Shown here piece by piece: positions 44,831 through 57,764 of a stretch of DNA of 64,000 bases. Within the stretch, counting starts at the first letter, position 1. Each line of letters starts with the position of its first letter. The stretch lies in the NCBI GenBank assembly GCA_963082975.1, contig OY720344.1, forward strand, positions 85,622,107 through 85,686,106. The letters are read 5' to 3'. The translations under genes were made by a program, and so were the position numbers. The notes beneath the pieces are model-generated. The model searched no databases, had not been told where the DNA came from, and saw nothing but the letters and a program-made list of their open reading frames with translations. Source of the DNA: Labia minor. Its lineage: Eukaryota > Arthropoda > Insecta > Dermaptera > Spongiphoridae.

Positions 44831-47800
44831 AATCAAACTTACCAAATCAATCAATCAATACTTAAAACAAGAACATCCCATTGATTCCTCATCATATACA
44901 TAATCAATAAATATATCAATGTTAATTGAAATATTAAAAGAAATCCATTTCTGTGAAAATAGATCGACCTTTACACTTATATATAAATAAATACCTATCA
45001 ATCTATGTGTATGTGTATAATTATAATATATAAATTTATATTATAGATTTATAAAATATTTAAATCAATCATTTTAATATTGACTTGTATAAATAATAGA
45101 GAACACCAATTGAAAAAAAAATATTTATAAAAATTCACTTTCCTATAAATATATTTATAAAAAAGCAATTCAAATGAACTCTCTTTATATAAGAAAAATT
45201 GATCAAATTTAAAAAATATATTTTTTGATTTTAAATTTTTTCTGAAATATTTTTTAAACATAAATGAATGGAATATTATTTTAAAATTGGGTATATAAAA
45301 ACTTTTACTTTAAAACAGATCAAATCAATAACTCAATAAGTATTATTTTTTTGATTCAAGAATTCTAATAAGTTATAATCTCAATATATATTTCATGAAA
45401 ACAATATGATTGTTTATTGTTCATTTTATATTTTTTCAAAAAAACCTATTGAAATTCTCTCTCTCAGAGTATAAACATAATAAATTTTCAACATCATTTA
45501 TTAACTATTAATAATATTGTTCTTCAAATAAAAAGATCAAGAACTACCTTTGATTTGGCATTTTAACTCAAATTAATCTTTTTTTTCTAATAAATCTCGT
45601 ATTGCTTTACTTTCGGTTTATATTATAAATAGAAAAAAATTCAATTAATAAATATTTCCTTAAAATATATAAAATAGATAATATAGTTTTATTATTATTA
45701 GTTATCTGGATCTAGGTCTATTTTAGTCAGTATTTATTTATGAACTGAAGTTTAAATCCTCAAATTAGTTTTTTTTATATTCACTACAATTATATACTAA
45801 AAGTGTGCTAGTATATTTTCAATTCCAAATCTGCATTTCTTACTTTTCAGTAATAGTCCCTAATTTTTTTTAATGACATGTGAATATTTAATTACAAAGT
45901 CAAATTTATATTATATATATATAATCTATCACTGTTATGCGTAAGAATACAAGAAATCAAAAAAAAAAAAAAAATTGGGTATTGAAAATTAGACTCAGGG
46001 TCGATTTTAATATTACCCTTCATACAAGAAATGAAATAAAAAAACCTAAAAGAAAATTATAATGTAAATGTAGAATGTAATTATAATTAATTCGAATATT
46101 ATTTTTTTTTTGTATAAGATGAAAAAGTTAAGATTTTATAGAATAAATTAAATTTGTTAAATTATAAACCATTTATATTCAACTAAAAATTTTATGTTAT
46201 AAGTAATTGGTAAAGTAATTTATTTTATTTGTTATTGAATAGGAAAAATAAATCAAATTCTTAATTTAATCAATTTTTTTTTAATTAAATAAATAATCAT
46301 TAACTATTGAGAAAATCAGAGTTTCTTCCATTGCTGTGTTTGTTAATTTTTTATGTAAGTTGGCAGGAATAAAATATGATGGTTGAATATCTTGTAATTA
46401 AGTAAGGAAAAACCGGCTAAGAATTTTAATTTTATTCAACATTAACAATCATTTATTAAGAATTTTACACAGGATTCTTTAAAATAAAAATGAATAATTT
46501 TATTTTCTTTTTGTTTCATGAGAAACTATAAATTTTCCATTAATATTATTCAATTAGTTAAATTATTGTTTTCAAATGCTCAAGCCAGATATGAAAATTA
46601 GAAATATTTATTGAACTATTTGGGAAAGATGTTCAAAAAATATTTAATTTCAAAAACGTAGCTTTTATTATTTACAAATATATTAATCCACTCAATATTT
46701 CTAATTACGTTAAAAAAAATTCCTTAGTCAATCCTTAAACCCTTCATTTTATATTAATGATATTAACTAATTTATTAAATTTTATTTTTGTTCAGACTAT
46801 TTATTGTATAAAATTTAAAATTTTATAAATTGATTATAAAATAATTTAAAAAATAAATATCAAATATTTCTAGAAAAATGTCGCTTATTAGTTATAGATT
46901 ATTGTAATCCTTAAAGGGAAATAATAATAATAATAATAATATCAATACTGATGAAAATTTCTTCAATTTTACTTAAAACAAGAACTTATAATAATATAAA
47001 CCATTTTATAAACCATTTTAATATTGATATATTTAACAAAATAACACATCCTGTTATTTAATTTAAATAAAAATATAACTGTAACATTTGGGAAATAAAT
47101 AAAATTTCTACCCTTTCACTTTTCATCTTACAAACACAGACCCGGATTTATAAACTAATAAGATAAAGAAGCTACTATTTATTTATAAATAAATTAAAGG
47201 GTCTTCATATTGGATTTAGTGTCATTTTAAATTCTGGAATTCATAAACTCATTATTATTTTTATTATAATTATTTTTTTTGGATTAAAATTTCTAAATAA
47301 AATAAATTATAATTTTAAAATTAATTCAATATAAATTATAATCTATTTAATTAAGATTAATAATTTATGAAAAATATGTTTTATACTATTTGTATGATTT
47401 TGAGATGATATGAATGGATTGATGAATAAGCCGGTCAGGGGTATAATACACACCTATTCAATCTTCAAAAAAATATATTGAGAGTTTCTGAGAATAAGAA
47501 TGTTCTTTTTTGTTACCTTACCATTCTTTATATTAATATTTCTGGGAATTTTTTCTAGGCATTTCCTGACTAACTAAAAATATCAAGATATATAAATTAT
47601 CAAGAATCAATCGGTAATATTAAAAAATAATATATAAATTTTTCATATTTATCTTTAGATTTAATTAATAAATTAATTATAATATAAATAATTAATTAAT
47701 TTCTTTAGTTAATACATGACTTTCAAATTAAATGAATGCATAATATAATTAATATTTATTTTTTTATGATTATTTATTGAAACAATCCTTGAACTATTTA

Positions 47801-47917
47801 AACTAGCCCTCCATGACATGTGGAAAAATTTATCAAGGGAGTGAATTAAAGAACAAGAAAGAATAAGAGAGAGTGGAAGAAAGAAAAATGGAGAGTATAA
47901 TTAATGCATAATTTCAG
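44831..47917. other. AT-rich intronic DNA
   Basis: About 3 kb of AT-rich DNA. A poly(A) run is at 45959-45974 and (AAT)n at 46918-46941. Nothing recognised. Confidence 0.5.
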
Positions 47918-48022
47918 TTGCGACCTCTGAGCCCTCTGGGCCTGGCTGGCTTGTTGGCTTTGCCGAAAAGGACCTTGAACTCTTTTCATCAACATCACTG
48001 GAACGAGAGACTTTAATGCCCG
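47918..48022 (+). CDS. Candidate coding exon of the plus-strand gene
   Basis: A strong acceptor (ttaatgcataatttcag) opens a frame reading ATSEPSGPGWLVGFAEKD, then LELFSSTSLERETLMP, ending at the donor ATGCCCG|GTGTGA. Entry and exit phases are both 1, as required between 38883 and 60223. Without this donor the frame ends at TAA 17 nt later. The minus strand is also open and reads as a plausible terminal exon (KQITPGIKVSRSSDVDEK... to a TAA after EIMH). I favour plus because of the acceptor and the phase fit, but strand is not settled. Confidence 0.45.
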
Positions 48023-50225
48023 GTGTGATTTGCTTCTTCTAACAATCATCAAAAAAACAAATTATTTTATAAATTATAGAACATGTATTTTCAATTTATT
48101 TTATTTATAGTTGTAGAAGATAGTAATTAAGCAATGGTTGAATATTTTTTTTGTTTCTGTTTTAAAAAAAAAGATAATGAATACATTTCTAATGACGTAA
48201 AACAAAATTTTCAAGGGCAGTCCTTTGAAAAGAATTAAATAAAATATCTATAATATAAAATATTCTACAATAAATTAAGACAAATTATCTAACCATAAGA
48301 AAAAAATTATGAGTGTCAATGAAAATATCTTTTAATTATAATATTATACAAATAAATATTTTCGAAATTTGTCTTTCCGAATTTCTATAATATTTAATAT
48401 TATTTACAAATTGAAAAGTTACATATTTTACTAATCATTCTATTTTTATTCGAATATAAATAATTATTTGAATATTAGTGTAAATAATTAATTTTAAATT
48501 CTCTATAAAATATTTAGATATCGATTGATTATCAATTAATTTTAAAATTCAATAAATCAACATTTACTATAATACTTACTTTTTTTAACTCATTTCATAT
48601 AGAAAATATATTCTAGAAAATTTTTTATATAATTAATCCTTAATAATAAAACATTCCTACCAATCATTTAAATATACTCGTAACTATTAAAATCGACCAA
48701 AAGATTTGAGATTTAGAGTTAATATTTCAACAAATCAATAAAACAATTAATTAATTTAATAAAAATAAAATAATTATAAAATAACAATGACCAAACTGGC
48801 AGTAAAATGAACCAAGAAATTACAGAATGTGTTTTATCAATAAATTATTGTGTAGAAATACTTTGATTTTTGTATTTTTTTTTTTAATATAAAACAATTT
48901 TTATGGATTTAGGCCTATCAGAAGCCATTGTGTGTATGTCATTTGAAATTGGTAAACAAAAATTCATGTCAAGAAAGTTGAAAACGAAGTATGAAGAAAT
49001 CATTGCTCTGACCACGTAACACTTTAAAAATCTATTAAAACACACCATTAACCTATTAATGAAAATAAGATAAATTTGTGAACTTTGCGGATGTTTCCGG
49101 TCAAAATTTAAAGCGAAAATCAATAATTTTTTTCTTTAACCGTATATTTTGACTTGTTTATTATCACGATTGAACAATTTTTTTATTTTCCCACATAATT
49201 GAATTTTTAATATAAAAATTTGAATAAGAATATTTATTCATTAATTTATATTTTTTATTCAAATAATTATAAAAAAATAATAATTAATATGAATTTATTT
49301 AGATTCAATAACATTGGTTATATAATTGATGATATTTAAAATTGTCGTTATATAATATACAACTATTATACTAATCATTTTTCTATAAATGTAGTAAATA
49401 AAAAATTTTAAAACAATCTTAAACTTTCAATGAAATTTGTATAAACGGACCCAACACTTTTTTAAATTAATATTGAATTAATGTAACATAAGATTGAATA
49501 AATTATTACTTTTTGATAATGATATGACAATAAATATTTATTATCAATTCTATGATTTTGTTTATCAAAGTTATAAATTCAGTTTTTAATTGAAAATTGA
49601 GATTCAAGTAGACATTAAAAAAATGTTCATTTAATATTACAATTTATTCTTTTATTAATTATTTTTATTTCAAATTATTTTTTATATATTTATAAATTTC
49701 AGTAATTAATGTTCTCTCTTACAATGTGTCATTTATTTATTTAATATTTACTGAGCAGTATCTCTGTGTATTATCAATCTGATTAGATTGGTTATATGAC
49801 CGTGAATATTAATAAATTGACTGGACCACTTTTTAAGAATATTCTTAATTTCAAAAAACATATAACATAACTATTCATGTTTGTGTATGGTCCATAATTC
49901 ATCAAACAATTTATGTAGGTATTTATTAAAAAATTCGGATATTTATTTATTATAAAACCATTAATAAATTGTGTAAAGTTCTCCGCTTCGATTCTGAGAA
50001 TCTGTCCATGCATGTTCGACAATACCCAGAATTAATAAAATAAATATACTTTCATAGTTTTTTTTTATTTTAATTTTTAATATTCAAATATTTAAATATT
50101 TTAATTTTTTTAAAGGTTGTCGTAATAAATAGTTTAATATATTATTAGTTCTTTATAATTATTTCAGAAAAAATAATATTTGAAGTTTCTTTATTTACTA
50201 TTTTAAATAGGTATCACATATTCTA
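48023..50225. other. AT-rich intronic DNA with one short open frame
   Basis: Mostly AT-rich. A plus-strand frame at 48903-49019 (MDLGLSEAIVCMSFEIG then KQKFMSRKLKTKYEEI) is fluent but only 38 codons. It resembles, weakly, the N-terminal region of Tigger/jerky-type transposases. The segment 49790-50030 gives scattered minus-strand coding-like text (EHAWTDSQNRSGELYTIY) of unknown origin. Confidence 0.35.
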
Positions 50226-50761
50226 TGTTGTTCAATAAGTTCGCGAAACGGAAATATAGAAATCAATTTTTATTTGTAAAAATTTGTAAAATTGTTTCGA
50301 GAGGTTACAATAATAATCTGAATTGATTATTTTGCCAGTAAGGAGATAATCTATAAACAAAATTCCTTTAGCATCCCAAAAAACTGGTGCTAACACCTTC
50401 TTGGCTGATTTTTGCACATGAATTCGCTTCGGCGCCGAAGAGACGGGTTCACACCACTCTTTAACCTCCTGTTTTGTTTCAGGATCATGATGGTAGACCC
50501 AAGGCTCATCCATTGTGATAATTCTACAGGTAAAGCTTTTATTCTTCTTAAAACGCTCCAAATGTTGCTGGCAAAGACACATCCGAATGTGTTTTTTTTC
50601 ATCATTAGAGAATGCGGCACCGATTTTGCACATCATTTTTTGAAACCCAAATTAACACTCAAAATATTGCTTATTGTGCCCAATGAAATGTTAAATCTCT
50701 TTCAGTCAATCGACGATCTTCCAATACCATATCTAATCGCTCCGCGAACTATTGAACAACC
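50226..50761 (-). mobile_element. mariner element, internally deleted
   Basis: Terminal inverted repeats tgttgttcaataagttcgcg and the complement of gcgaactattgaacaacc lie between TA dinucleotides. The minus-strand transposase reads SNIL.VN.GF, KKHIRMCLCQQHLERF, RIITMDEPWVYHHDPETKQE (MDEPW in place of MDETW), VQKSAKKVLAPVFWDAKG and ILFIDYLLTGKIINSDYY. It then drops into the terminal repeat region, so the second half including the last catalytic Asp is lost. A one-base frameshift separates the N-terminal part. It supplies the uninterrupted version of the site where HltB entered the 7.4-kb mariner. Confidence 0.85.
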
Positions 50762-51538
50762 TAGTATATCATTTTTAAAAATAATGATTGTTTTTAAAAG
50801 TTTATATATATATATATATATATATTTATAAGATCCTAAAAATTTCTTTCTCAACATTCTTTTGAACATGGGTACCGAAACAATCACAAAAAAAAAAAAT
50901 CACGTGATAATAACCCGGAAATAATTTTTCATACTATATATATACATATATACTAGTATTTAATAATATTTTTCAAAGCAACATTGAATTATTGTATTGA
51001 TTTAGAAATTAGTTATTATATTATTATAGAATAAATCAATTAAAATAATTTTACTTTTAAATAATAACTATTCTTTATCTCAATTAAATTTACTTTTGAT
51101 TGTGTCAGTCACTAGAGAAATACTATATGTTCATAACTTTATTTGATATACTTATAAATAAAAACAATATTAAATATGTCTGAGAAATTTTTTCATTGAG
51201 ATTTAAATGATTTAATTTATAAATAAATTAAAAAATTGTTAGCGTTGGTATATTGCAAAAAATCATTACCCCATCTCTTTATTTGTTCAAGTAAACATTT
51301 GCATCTCCTGCTCTATAATTGACTCTAGAATTCTGTTATTTACTTAGAAATAAAGGTGTTGATTTTCTTACAGGACTGATAATGAGATTTTCAATATAAA
51401 TGATTAAAATTTATTCATTAACAAGACGAAAATTTACGGTATATGATTATATCATAGTTCTTCTTCTTTTATACTCCTAAGTAATTGAATTATAAAAAAA
51501 TGTAAAACAATTATACAATACAAAACAATTATAGCAGA
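50762..51538. other. AT-rich intronic DNA
   Basis: (TA)n at 50803-50826. Nothing else recognised. Confidence 0.5.
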
Positions 51539-54500
51539 CTAGCTGCTCAGTGCGCTTTTCACACCTAGCCGAGTGGTACATAGTATTTGGTTGAAAGTAG
51601 TAAAAGGTTTTCATCCATTTTGTTTCAATCAGTATATTACATAAAACATTCATTTCTTTTTGTGTTCTTATTTAAAATATATTTTAATTTAATCAGTAAA
51701 TTAATTATATTTATTATTATTGTATATGTTATATCTATCTATCTATGTGGCTCAAAGATAGTCGAAAGTTCTTAGCCGCAACAACCACATTTCTCCAAGT
51801 GTCCCTATCCTGAGCCCTTGTTCCATCTCTCTTACGTCCCTTCCTACGCCTCCTTGGTCTTCCAAGCGGACGTTTTCCAATCGGTCTCCGCACCAATATC
51901 TTATCCCTCTCCCATTCTAGCCACGTCCCCTGCCTATCGCAGCTTTTTCGCTTTTATAACCCTAACTATTTCGGAAGATGCATAGAGGTCAGGCAATTCC
52001 TCGTTATGCAGTCTCCGCCATTCCTCGATGACCTCATATTTCTTTGACCAATAAATGCGGGGAAGAATCTTATTCTCAAATTCTCTGAATCTACTCTCAT
52101 CTCCCAAGGGTTATGACCATGCCTCACACCCATATAATACAACAGGCAAAATAATTGTTTTATATATTTTAATTTTGATTCCTTTTGATAATAACTTTGA
52201 TGAGATAAGCCTCTTTACTGCATGATAACAGGCGTTTCCCGATTGCAACCGCGATTCTTCTCAAATATTATTATCCTTCGTGATTGCAATTGCAATTGCA
52301 ATTGCCGAATCTCCTATTATATTTAAGTTGTATGGTAAGCTAATATTTTACAATTGATTTCAGCATCTTATTCTTTCTTTACTACCTTCAAGACAAATTT
52401 GGCGATCAAAATTTGAAAGAGTTTATCCGGATTTATTGAGTCATGCGTATGTTTCACTAAAGTCTACAAATAATTGGTGAACAGAAATATTGAATTTGCG
52501 GTTTTTTTCTAATATCTGTCACATAATGAAAATATCTTAATTAATGTTGATCAATTTGGCCTGAACCCGCAATGATATCTCCTAATATTTCCTCCGCCTA
52601 TGGTTCGTAAGTATTGTATATGTTATAATAGTGAAATAGAGTATAATATTTCTTGATCATTTCATTTTGATATTTTATTTTCATTGTTTGATTTTTATTG
52701 AATATTTTTAATTATAATGAAATTTGAGAAAATGCAAAGTTAGAGACTTGAGACAATTTATAAAAATTAAGGGTAAAAACTATAGATAAATTAACAATAT
52801 ATACATTCATAAATAGTATTAATTTAAATTAATTGATTTATTTGTTTTTTTATTATTAAATTCATTTATTAATTTTTCTAGGTCATAGTTAATTTCCTCC
52901 CTTAAAAGAAACTTATCTAATTCTGTGGTGCTAGAGATTTCAAAATTATTAGTCGCAACATGAAGATTTCGCTTACAGTTTCTGTCATGTCCGGCCTCCA
53001 TCCTACAGTTATTTTCTCCCAAGTTTCTTGCTTTTCTTCTTCATGTGATCTATATATTTAATTTTTTTTTTTGATTCTTTATAATAAAATTTAAACAAAT
53101 AAAAATGTTCACTTTGTTAATTTATATAAATTTCAATTTAAACTGATTGTGAGTCATACGCTTTGCCAAGACTCTGAATAATATGTGCACTGAAATATTG
53201 AATGTTCTTAGCGAGATTTGATATAATGTTGTCCGATTTGTCCTAAATCTGAATTATGATGTTGTATAAGGGATCTTAATTTCTTAACACTCCGTTTTTT
53301 TAAATTTAAAATAGAAGGAGAGAAAGAGTTTTAAATTATATTCGAATAGTCTATATATTCTATATATCAGTATTTTTTCCTGAATTTAATACCAAGTTGA
53401 TTTTCAAAATTTTCCATTCTTAATGCATATGATTATTGATTACATGAGTTAAAATTTAAAAAATTCAAATATTCTAATTTTTAAATTTATATACAATTTA
53501 ATATTATTTTTTATTAATATCATATCAAAAAAAGAGAATTTATTAAAAATTAAAAATAAAAAAAGAAGCCTATTATAAAAAAAAATATAATAGAATACAA
53601 TTATTTTGATTTAAAACAAATTTTAAAAAAATACTCAAAATTTAAAAAATCTCGTTTATATCATTTGTCTAAAAAATCATATTTTAATTTTTATATAAGC
53701 AAAAAATCATTTTTGCACTTAAAATATAGTTGTAATTTATAATTGAATCAAAAACAACGATATATAATTTAGTCATTTTAATTGACGTTTTGAACATATT
53801 TTTGTATTCATAAAACATTAAAAATAATAATTTCTGTTTTTTTATAAAACTTTCTAAATAGAAAAGAAGAAATATTTAAATATAGAAAGAATAAAAACAA
53901 AATAATTTAAGTTAAATTGATTTAAATATTTTATTAAATTAATTAATTTATTAAATTAATTAATTGAAATGATATTTAAATATAAGAATTTTAAAAAAAA
54001 TATTATATTAATTCTTTGTTTGGGAATTTTTATTTAATTATGTGCAACATGATTCGACTTACACAGACCATCGTTATTTTTTTCTTAATATCACATAATA
54101 TAAAAGAATCTTTTAAATATAATAAATAAATAAAAAAACATTTTAATAAATTATAATAGAATATAATTATCTGGATTTCAAACAAATTTAAAAAATATAC
54201 CCAATTTAAAAATGTCAAAAATTTAAAACAACTTTATATGATCATATTTTAATTTTTGATAATATATATATTTAGTAATTAATAATAGAGTAGTTTAAAT
54301 TAAAATCAAAAACAAAGATAATATAATTCAGCTATTTTAATTGAGGTTTTAAAATTTATTTTCACTTCATAAAATACTAAATAATATTTTTTATTATTAT
54401 TAAATGATAAAAAATTTATTAATTATTATATATTATAGAAAAGAAAAAATGTTCAAATATAAATAAAAAATAATTTAAGATAAAAATATGATCTCTCTAA

Positions 54501-54984
54501 ATATTTTATTAAATTAATTTAAATGAGAACTTTTAGAATAAATAATTTAATTGAATTGATATTTGAATATTAGAATTTAAAATAAAAAGTGAAATATTAT
54601 AATAATTCTTTGATTGGGAATTGAATGATAATTCATTGTTTAAAATGCTTCCGCTAGGGCCAGTGAGCCGCGAGATGCTCTTGAATGAACAAAACGGAGA
54701 ATTATATTAACTTTAAAAAATTAATTTCTGCGGTTATTGATTAGATATAAATAAAAATTATAGCCTATGTTACTATAGAGGTATATAAGAATATTGTGAT
54801 GTAATTTCATAGAAATCGGTTCAGCCAATTCTGAGTCTATAAAATAGTTATTTTCCGGACAGACAGACAGACAGACATGAAAAATTCTAAATTCACTTTT
54901 GGATTCTAAACGCGAAGATATGCAAAAAATTTTAAATTCTGAGCAATGTGCAAACAAAAACCTTTTTATATATATATATATAGA
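51539..54984 (-). mobile_element. HelA Helitron, longest copy (3.4 kb), inverted
   Basis: On the minus strand it starts TCTATATATATATATATAAA and ends with gcgcactgagcag and CTAG. The usual 3' hairpin is degraded in this copy. The 5' region has the GTCT microsatellite and ggctgaaccgatttctatga. A middle AT-rich part (53.3-54.6 kb) corresponds to 13.2-13.9 kb of the plus copy, with shared landmarks such as caagtcgaatcatgttgcac. It shows the fullest arrangement of the family, yet carries no Rep/helicase. Confidence 0.8.
51770..53280 (-). pseudogene. Captured reverse transcriptase fragment in HelA (third copy)
   Basis: Minus-strand pieces in order include LGENNCRMEAGHDRNCKRNL and HVATNNFEISSTTELDKFL (upstream of the polymerase), then FRPN-region text, LYGCEAWS in decayed form, NHLRIYWSKKYEVIEEWRR, ELPDLYASSEIVRVIK, AGDVARMGEGKDIG, KRPLGRPRRRRKGRKRDGT and AQDRDTWRNVVVAAKNF. 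More of the connecting region between polymerase and tail survives here than in other copies. Stops and frameshifts remain. Confidence 0.75.
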
Positions 54985-55670
54985 TATAGTATGAAATTAA
55001 CTAACAAATAAGATAAAATATTAAATACAGGTGCAATTTAATATAATATACAATTGAAACATTTTTATAAGCAATTATTTTTAAATATTTAGTTATTTAG
55101 TAACTATTGAAAGTATAATTAATTTTTTATTTGTGTTAAGAAAATTTTATTAATATAAATTAAATTTTTTTTCAGGTAATAAAAAAAATAAGCAATGAAA
55201 AATCTTTGATGACGTAAATGCTTATACGATTATACTAATTGTATACAAAAGGACATAGAGGAAATAGAGTTGTTTTTTTAAGCTTAAGTTAATCCCAGTT
55301 AATTAATGTTAATGTAAAATACTTGTTTCAAAAGTTTTAATTGAAATTTTATTTCAATTTTTTGTTTGTTTGCATCTTTAATTAAAGAAAGATATATTTA
55401 ACGAAACAAAAACAAAAATTAACGATCAAAATGGAAAGATCTCATTATATTATTTGAATTTGAATTTATTTTTACATTTCAAAATTTTCCAGAGAAAGTG
55501 TTTTATTAATTTAAATTGGATTGAAAAGAATAGGAGAATGTCCGAAACAATAGCAAACGTTTTTACTAAATACGTAATAACTATAGTCGCCCAGTACCAT
55601 AATATAGGGAAAGGTTGCTATTGATGGGTATTCAAAAGAAAAGGTGAATTTTGTATTATTTCTAAAAGTA
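54985..55670. other. AT-rich intronic DNA
   Basis: Nothing recognised apart from short AT repeats. The 55.58-55.66 kb part may be the non-coding end of the adjacent mariner. Confidence 0.45.
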
Positions 55671-55675
55671 TTTAT

Positions 55676-56330
55676 TTATTCATTAGTATCTATTTTGTCC
55701 CCTTCAAAGTAATTCCCCTTAGATATAATGCACTTATGCCAGTGCTTATTCCAATCGTCGAAGCACTTCTGAAATGCGAATTTCGGTATGGCCATCAGCT
55801 CGATCTTTGTTTCCGACTTTATCTCATTAATTGTGATAAAATGCATTCCTTTCATTGGTCTCTTCAGTTTTGGAACTAGGAAAAAGTCGCAGGGAGCCAG
55901 ATATGGTGAATATGGTATTTGAGGCATGATTACGGTGTTGTTGTTGGCCAAAAAATCATGAACAAGCAATGATGTGTGAGCTGGTGCATTATCTTGATGC
56001 AGAATCCATTTGTTTTCCTCAATTCCGATCGTTTGAGGCGTATTGCTTCACGCAAACGTTGCATAACTTCATTGTAGTATTCCTTATTAACAGTGACCTG
56101 TTGACAAGAACTCATGATGCATCACGCCATTGTAATCAAAGAAAACAGTGAGCAAGACCTTCACATTTGATCGAACTTGGCGTGCTTTTTCACCACTTAT
56201 AAACAATTTTCTGAGACAAAGTAGACTCGCCGAATGCGACAGTCAACATTTGCGTTGGAGCACTTTATTCCATTTTTAACGCAAAATTGAATACAGATTC
56301 ATTGTTCCATTTTTTAAGTAGAAAATCGAA
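55676..56330 (-). pseudogene. SETMAR-type mariner transposase, C-terminal half
   Basis: Minus-strand frames give NVKVLLTVFFDYNGVMHHEF (with a catalytic-type Asp), VTVNKEYYNEVMQRLREAIR, a frameshifted HQDNAPAHT region, LVHDFLANNNTVIMPQIPYS, PYLAPCDFFLVPKLKRPMKG, HWHKCIISKGNYFEGD and a stop at 55676. The order and motifs are those of the mariner lineage domesticated as SETMAR in primates. YSPDLAP has become YSPYLAP, and at least two frameshifts are present. The N-terminal DNA-binding part is largely missing. Terminal repeats were not identified. Confidence 0.85.
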
Positions 56331-57452
56331 GAATACATAAAAATGTAACTAACGTTATCAGTTGCCAAAAACAAACTACTAATCCAAAATGGCTGATAAT
56401 GTCAACATATGAGAAACTGTTATGTGTACCAAAATAAAAAAAAAATTTCGATAATCGAATGAACACAGCCCGCGAAAATTCTTATCTTATGGACAGATCT
56501 CGTACAAATAAAAAATAATAACCGACTGAATAAAAATAAAAGAGAATTATTTAGTTTTTTGATAACATTTGAAGTGTAATAATTAAATGAATAATTAATA
56601 CATAATTAAATTAATGATAATTAACTTACAATTCAATTAATTGATAACCTATTAATTATAAATTCATATTATAACGACATGGTTAGTCCTTCAGTTCTCA
56701 TTTATCTTTTAGAATGGTGAAGATGGGAACTACCCAGTTGCCTAAAATAGACCGAATATAAGTATTTTTATTTTTTAAGCATCTTTTTAACGTTGAATAT
56801 TTATTACTTCTGTGTCTACTATAGTGAAAAACAATATATGATATATCTATAGCAATAACAAATATATATATACAAATTCTTGTTATGAATCGATAATGTA
56901 TCGATAGTAGCCTTTCTCTATAGAAGTAGAAGTACTTCCAACGAGTCAGTATGATTCAGAATTGACACCGATAACGGATAGTCTGTGATTGACTCTGAGG
57001 AAACTGATGTGATACCCATCTATCGACCTTTTCAATAGTTTTCATATTTTGTACCCTATTGGACATTTTTGTTGTTTAATATTCAATTGCTTTGCGAATT
57101 GTTTTTATTGTAAATGATCTAATAATGTTTGAATTTTCACCTTATTGGAGATTAGCCATGCTGCTTGTTTCCAACATACACGATAAGGCCATCGTTGATA
57201 TGCCCTTGAAAATAATTTAATAACTCAAAAAATATATTTTTTTTTTTTGAAAAGCTTTTTTATTTTATTTATGAATTTTTTATAATGAGTTTCAATAAAT
57301 TCAAATTTTTTTAAAAACTTCCCCATACAAATAAAATTTCAAATTTTCATTATATTTATTTTCTATTTCAGATAAGAGCATAATTTTTGAATTTTTGTAA
57401 ATATATCTATTATTATTATTTTGACCAATAAATATTATAGTAATATAATATT
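56331..57452. other. Intronic DNA with unexplained semi-coding text
   Basis: A strong acceptor-like ttctcatttatcttttag at 56713 is followed by two short open frames without a donor. The segment 56935-57210 is less AT-rich and gives fragments such as PYWRLAMLLVSNIHDKAIV, possibly an old transposase. Nothing firm. Confidence 0.3.
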
Positions 57453-57764
57453 CAGTGGCGTACCGTGAGGTTCTTGCGCCTGGGATACGGATACTCTGTG
57501 GCCTGGGGGCAACTGAGAAATCAGCGCCCCCTTTCGTATATATATATAATTTAATTTTTTTTAAAGAATATTAATGACGAATAACGAAACAGGTTTAACA
57601 GATTTTAATAAGCGTATAAATAATATTTATTGACTTACACAAAATACAGTTTAACTTTAAATATTAATTCTTCTTTTGTTCCAAATTGGCTTCCCTAATT
57701 TTGCGCCCCCTAAATTTGGCGCCCGGGACATATGTCCCCCCTGCTCCCCCTAGTTACGCCACTG
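57453..57764. mobile_element. hAT MITE with 8-bp target duplication
   Basis: 312 bp, with ends cagtggcgtaccgtgag and ctagttacgccactg. A perfect 8-bp duplication ataatatt lies at 57445-57452 and 57765-57772. GC-rich subterminal parts (ggcctgggggcaactg, gcgcccgggacatatg) surround an AT-rich core. The half element at 25560 belongs to the same end type. Confidence 0.92.

Noticed and set aside
50412-50831. 139-codon plus-strand open frame
   Set aside because: Antisense shadow of the minus-strand mariner transposase.
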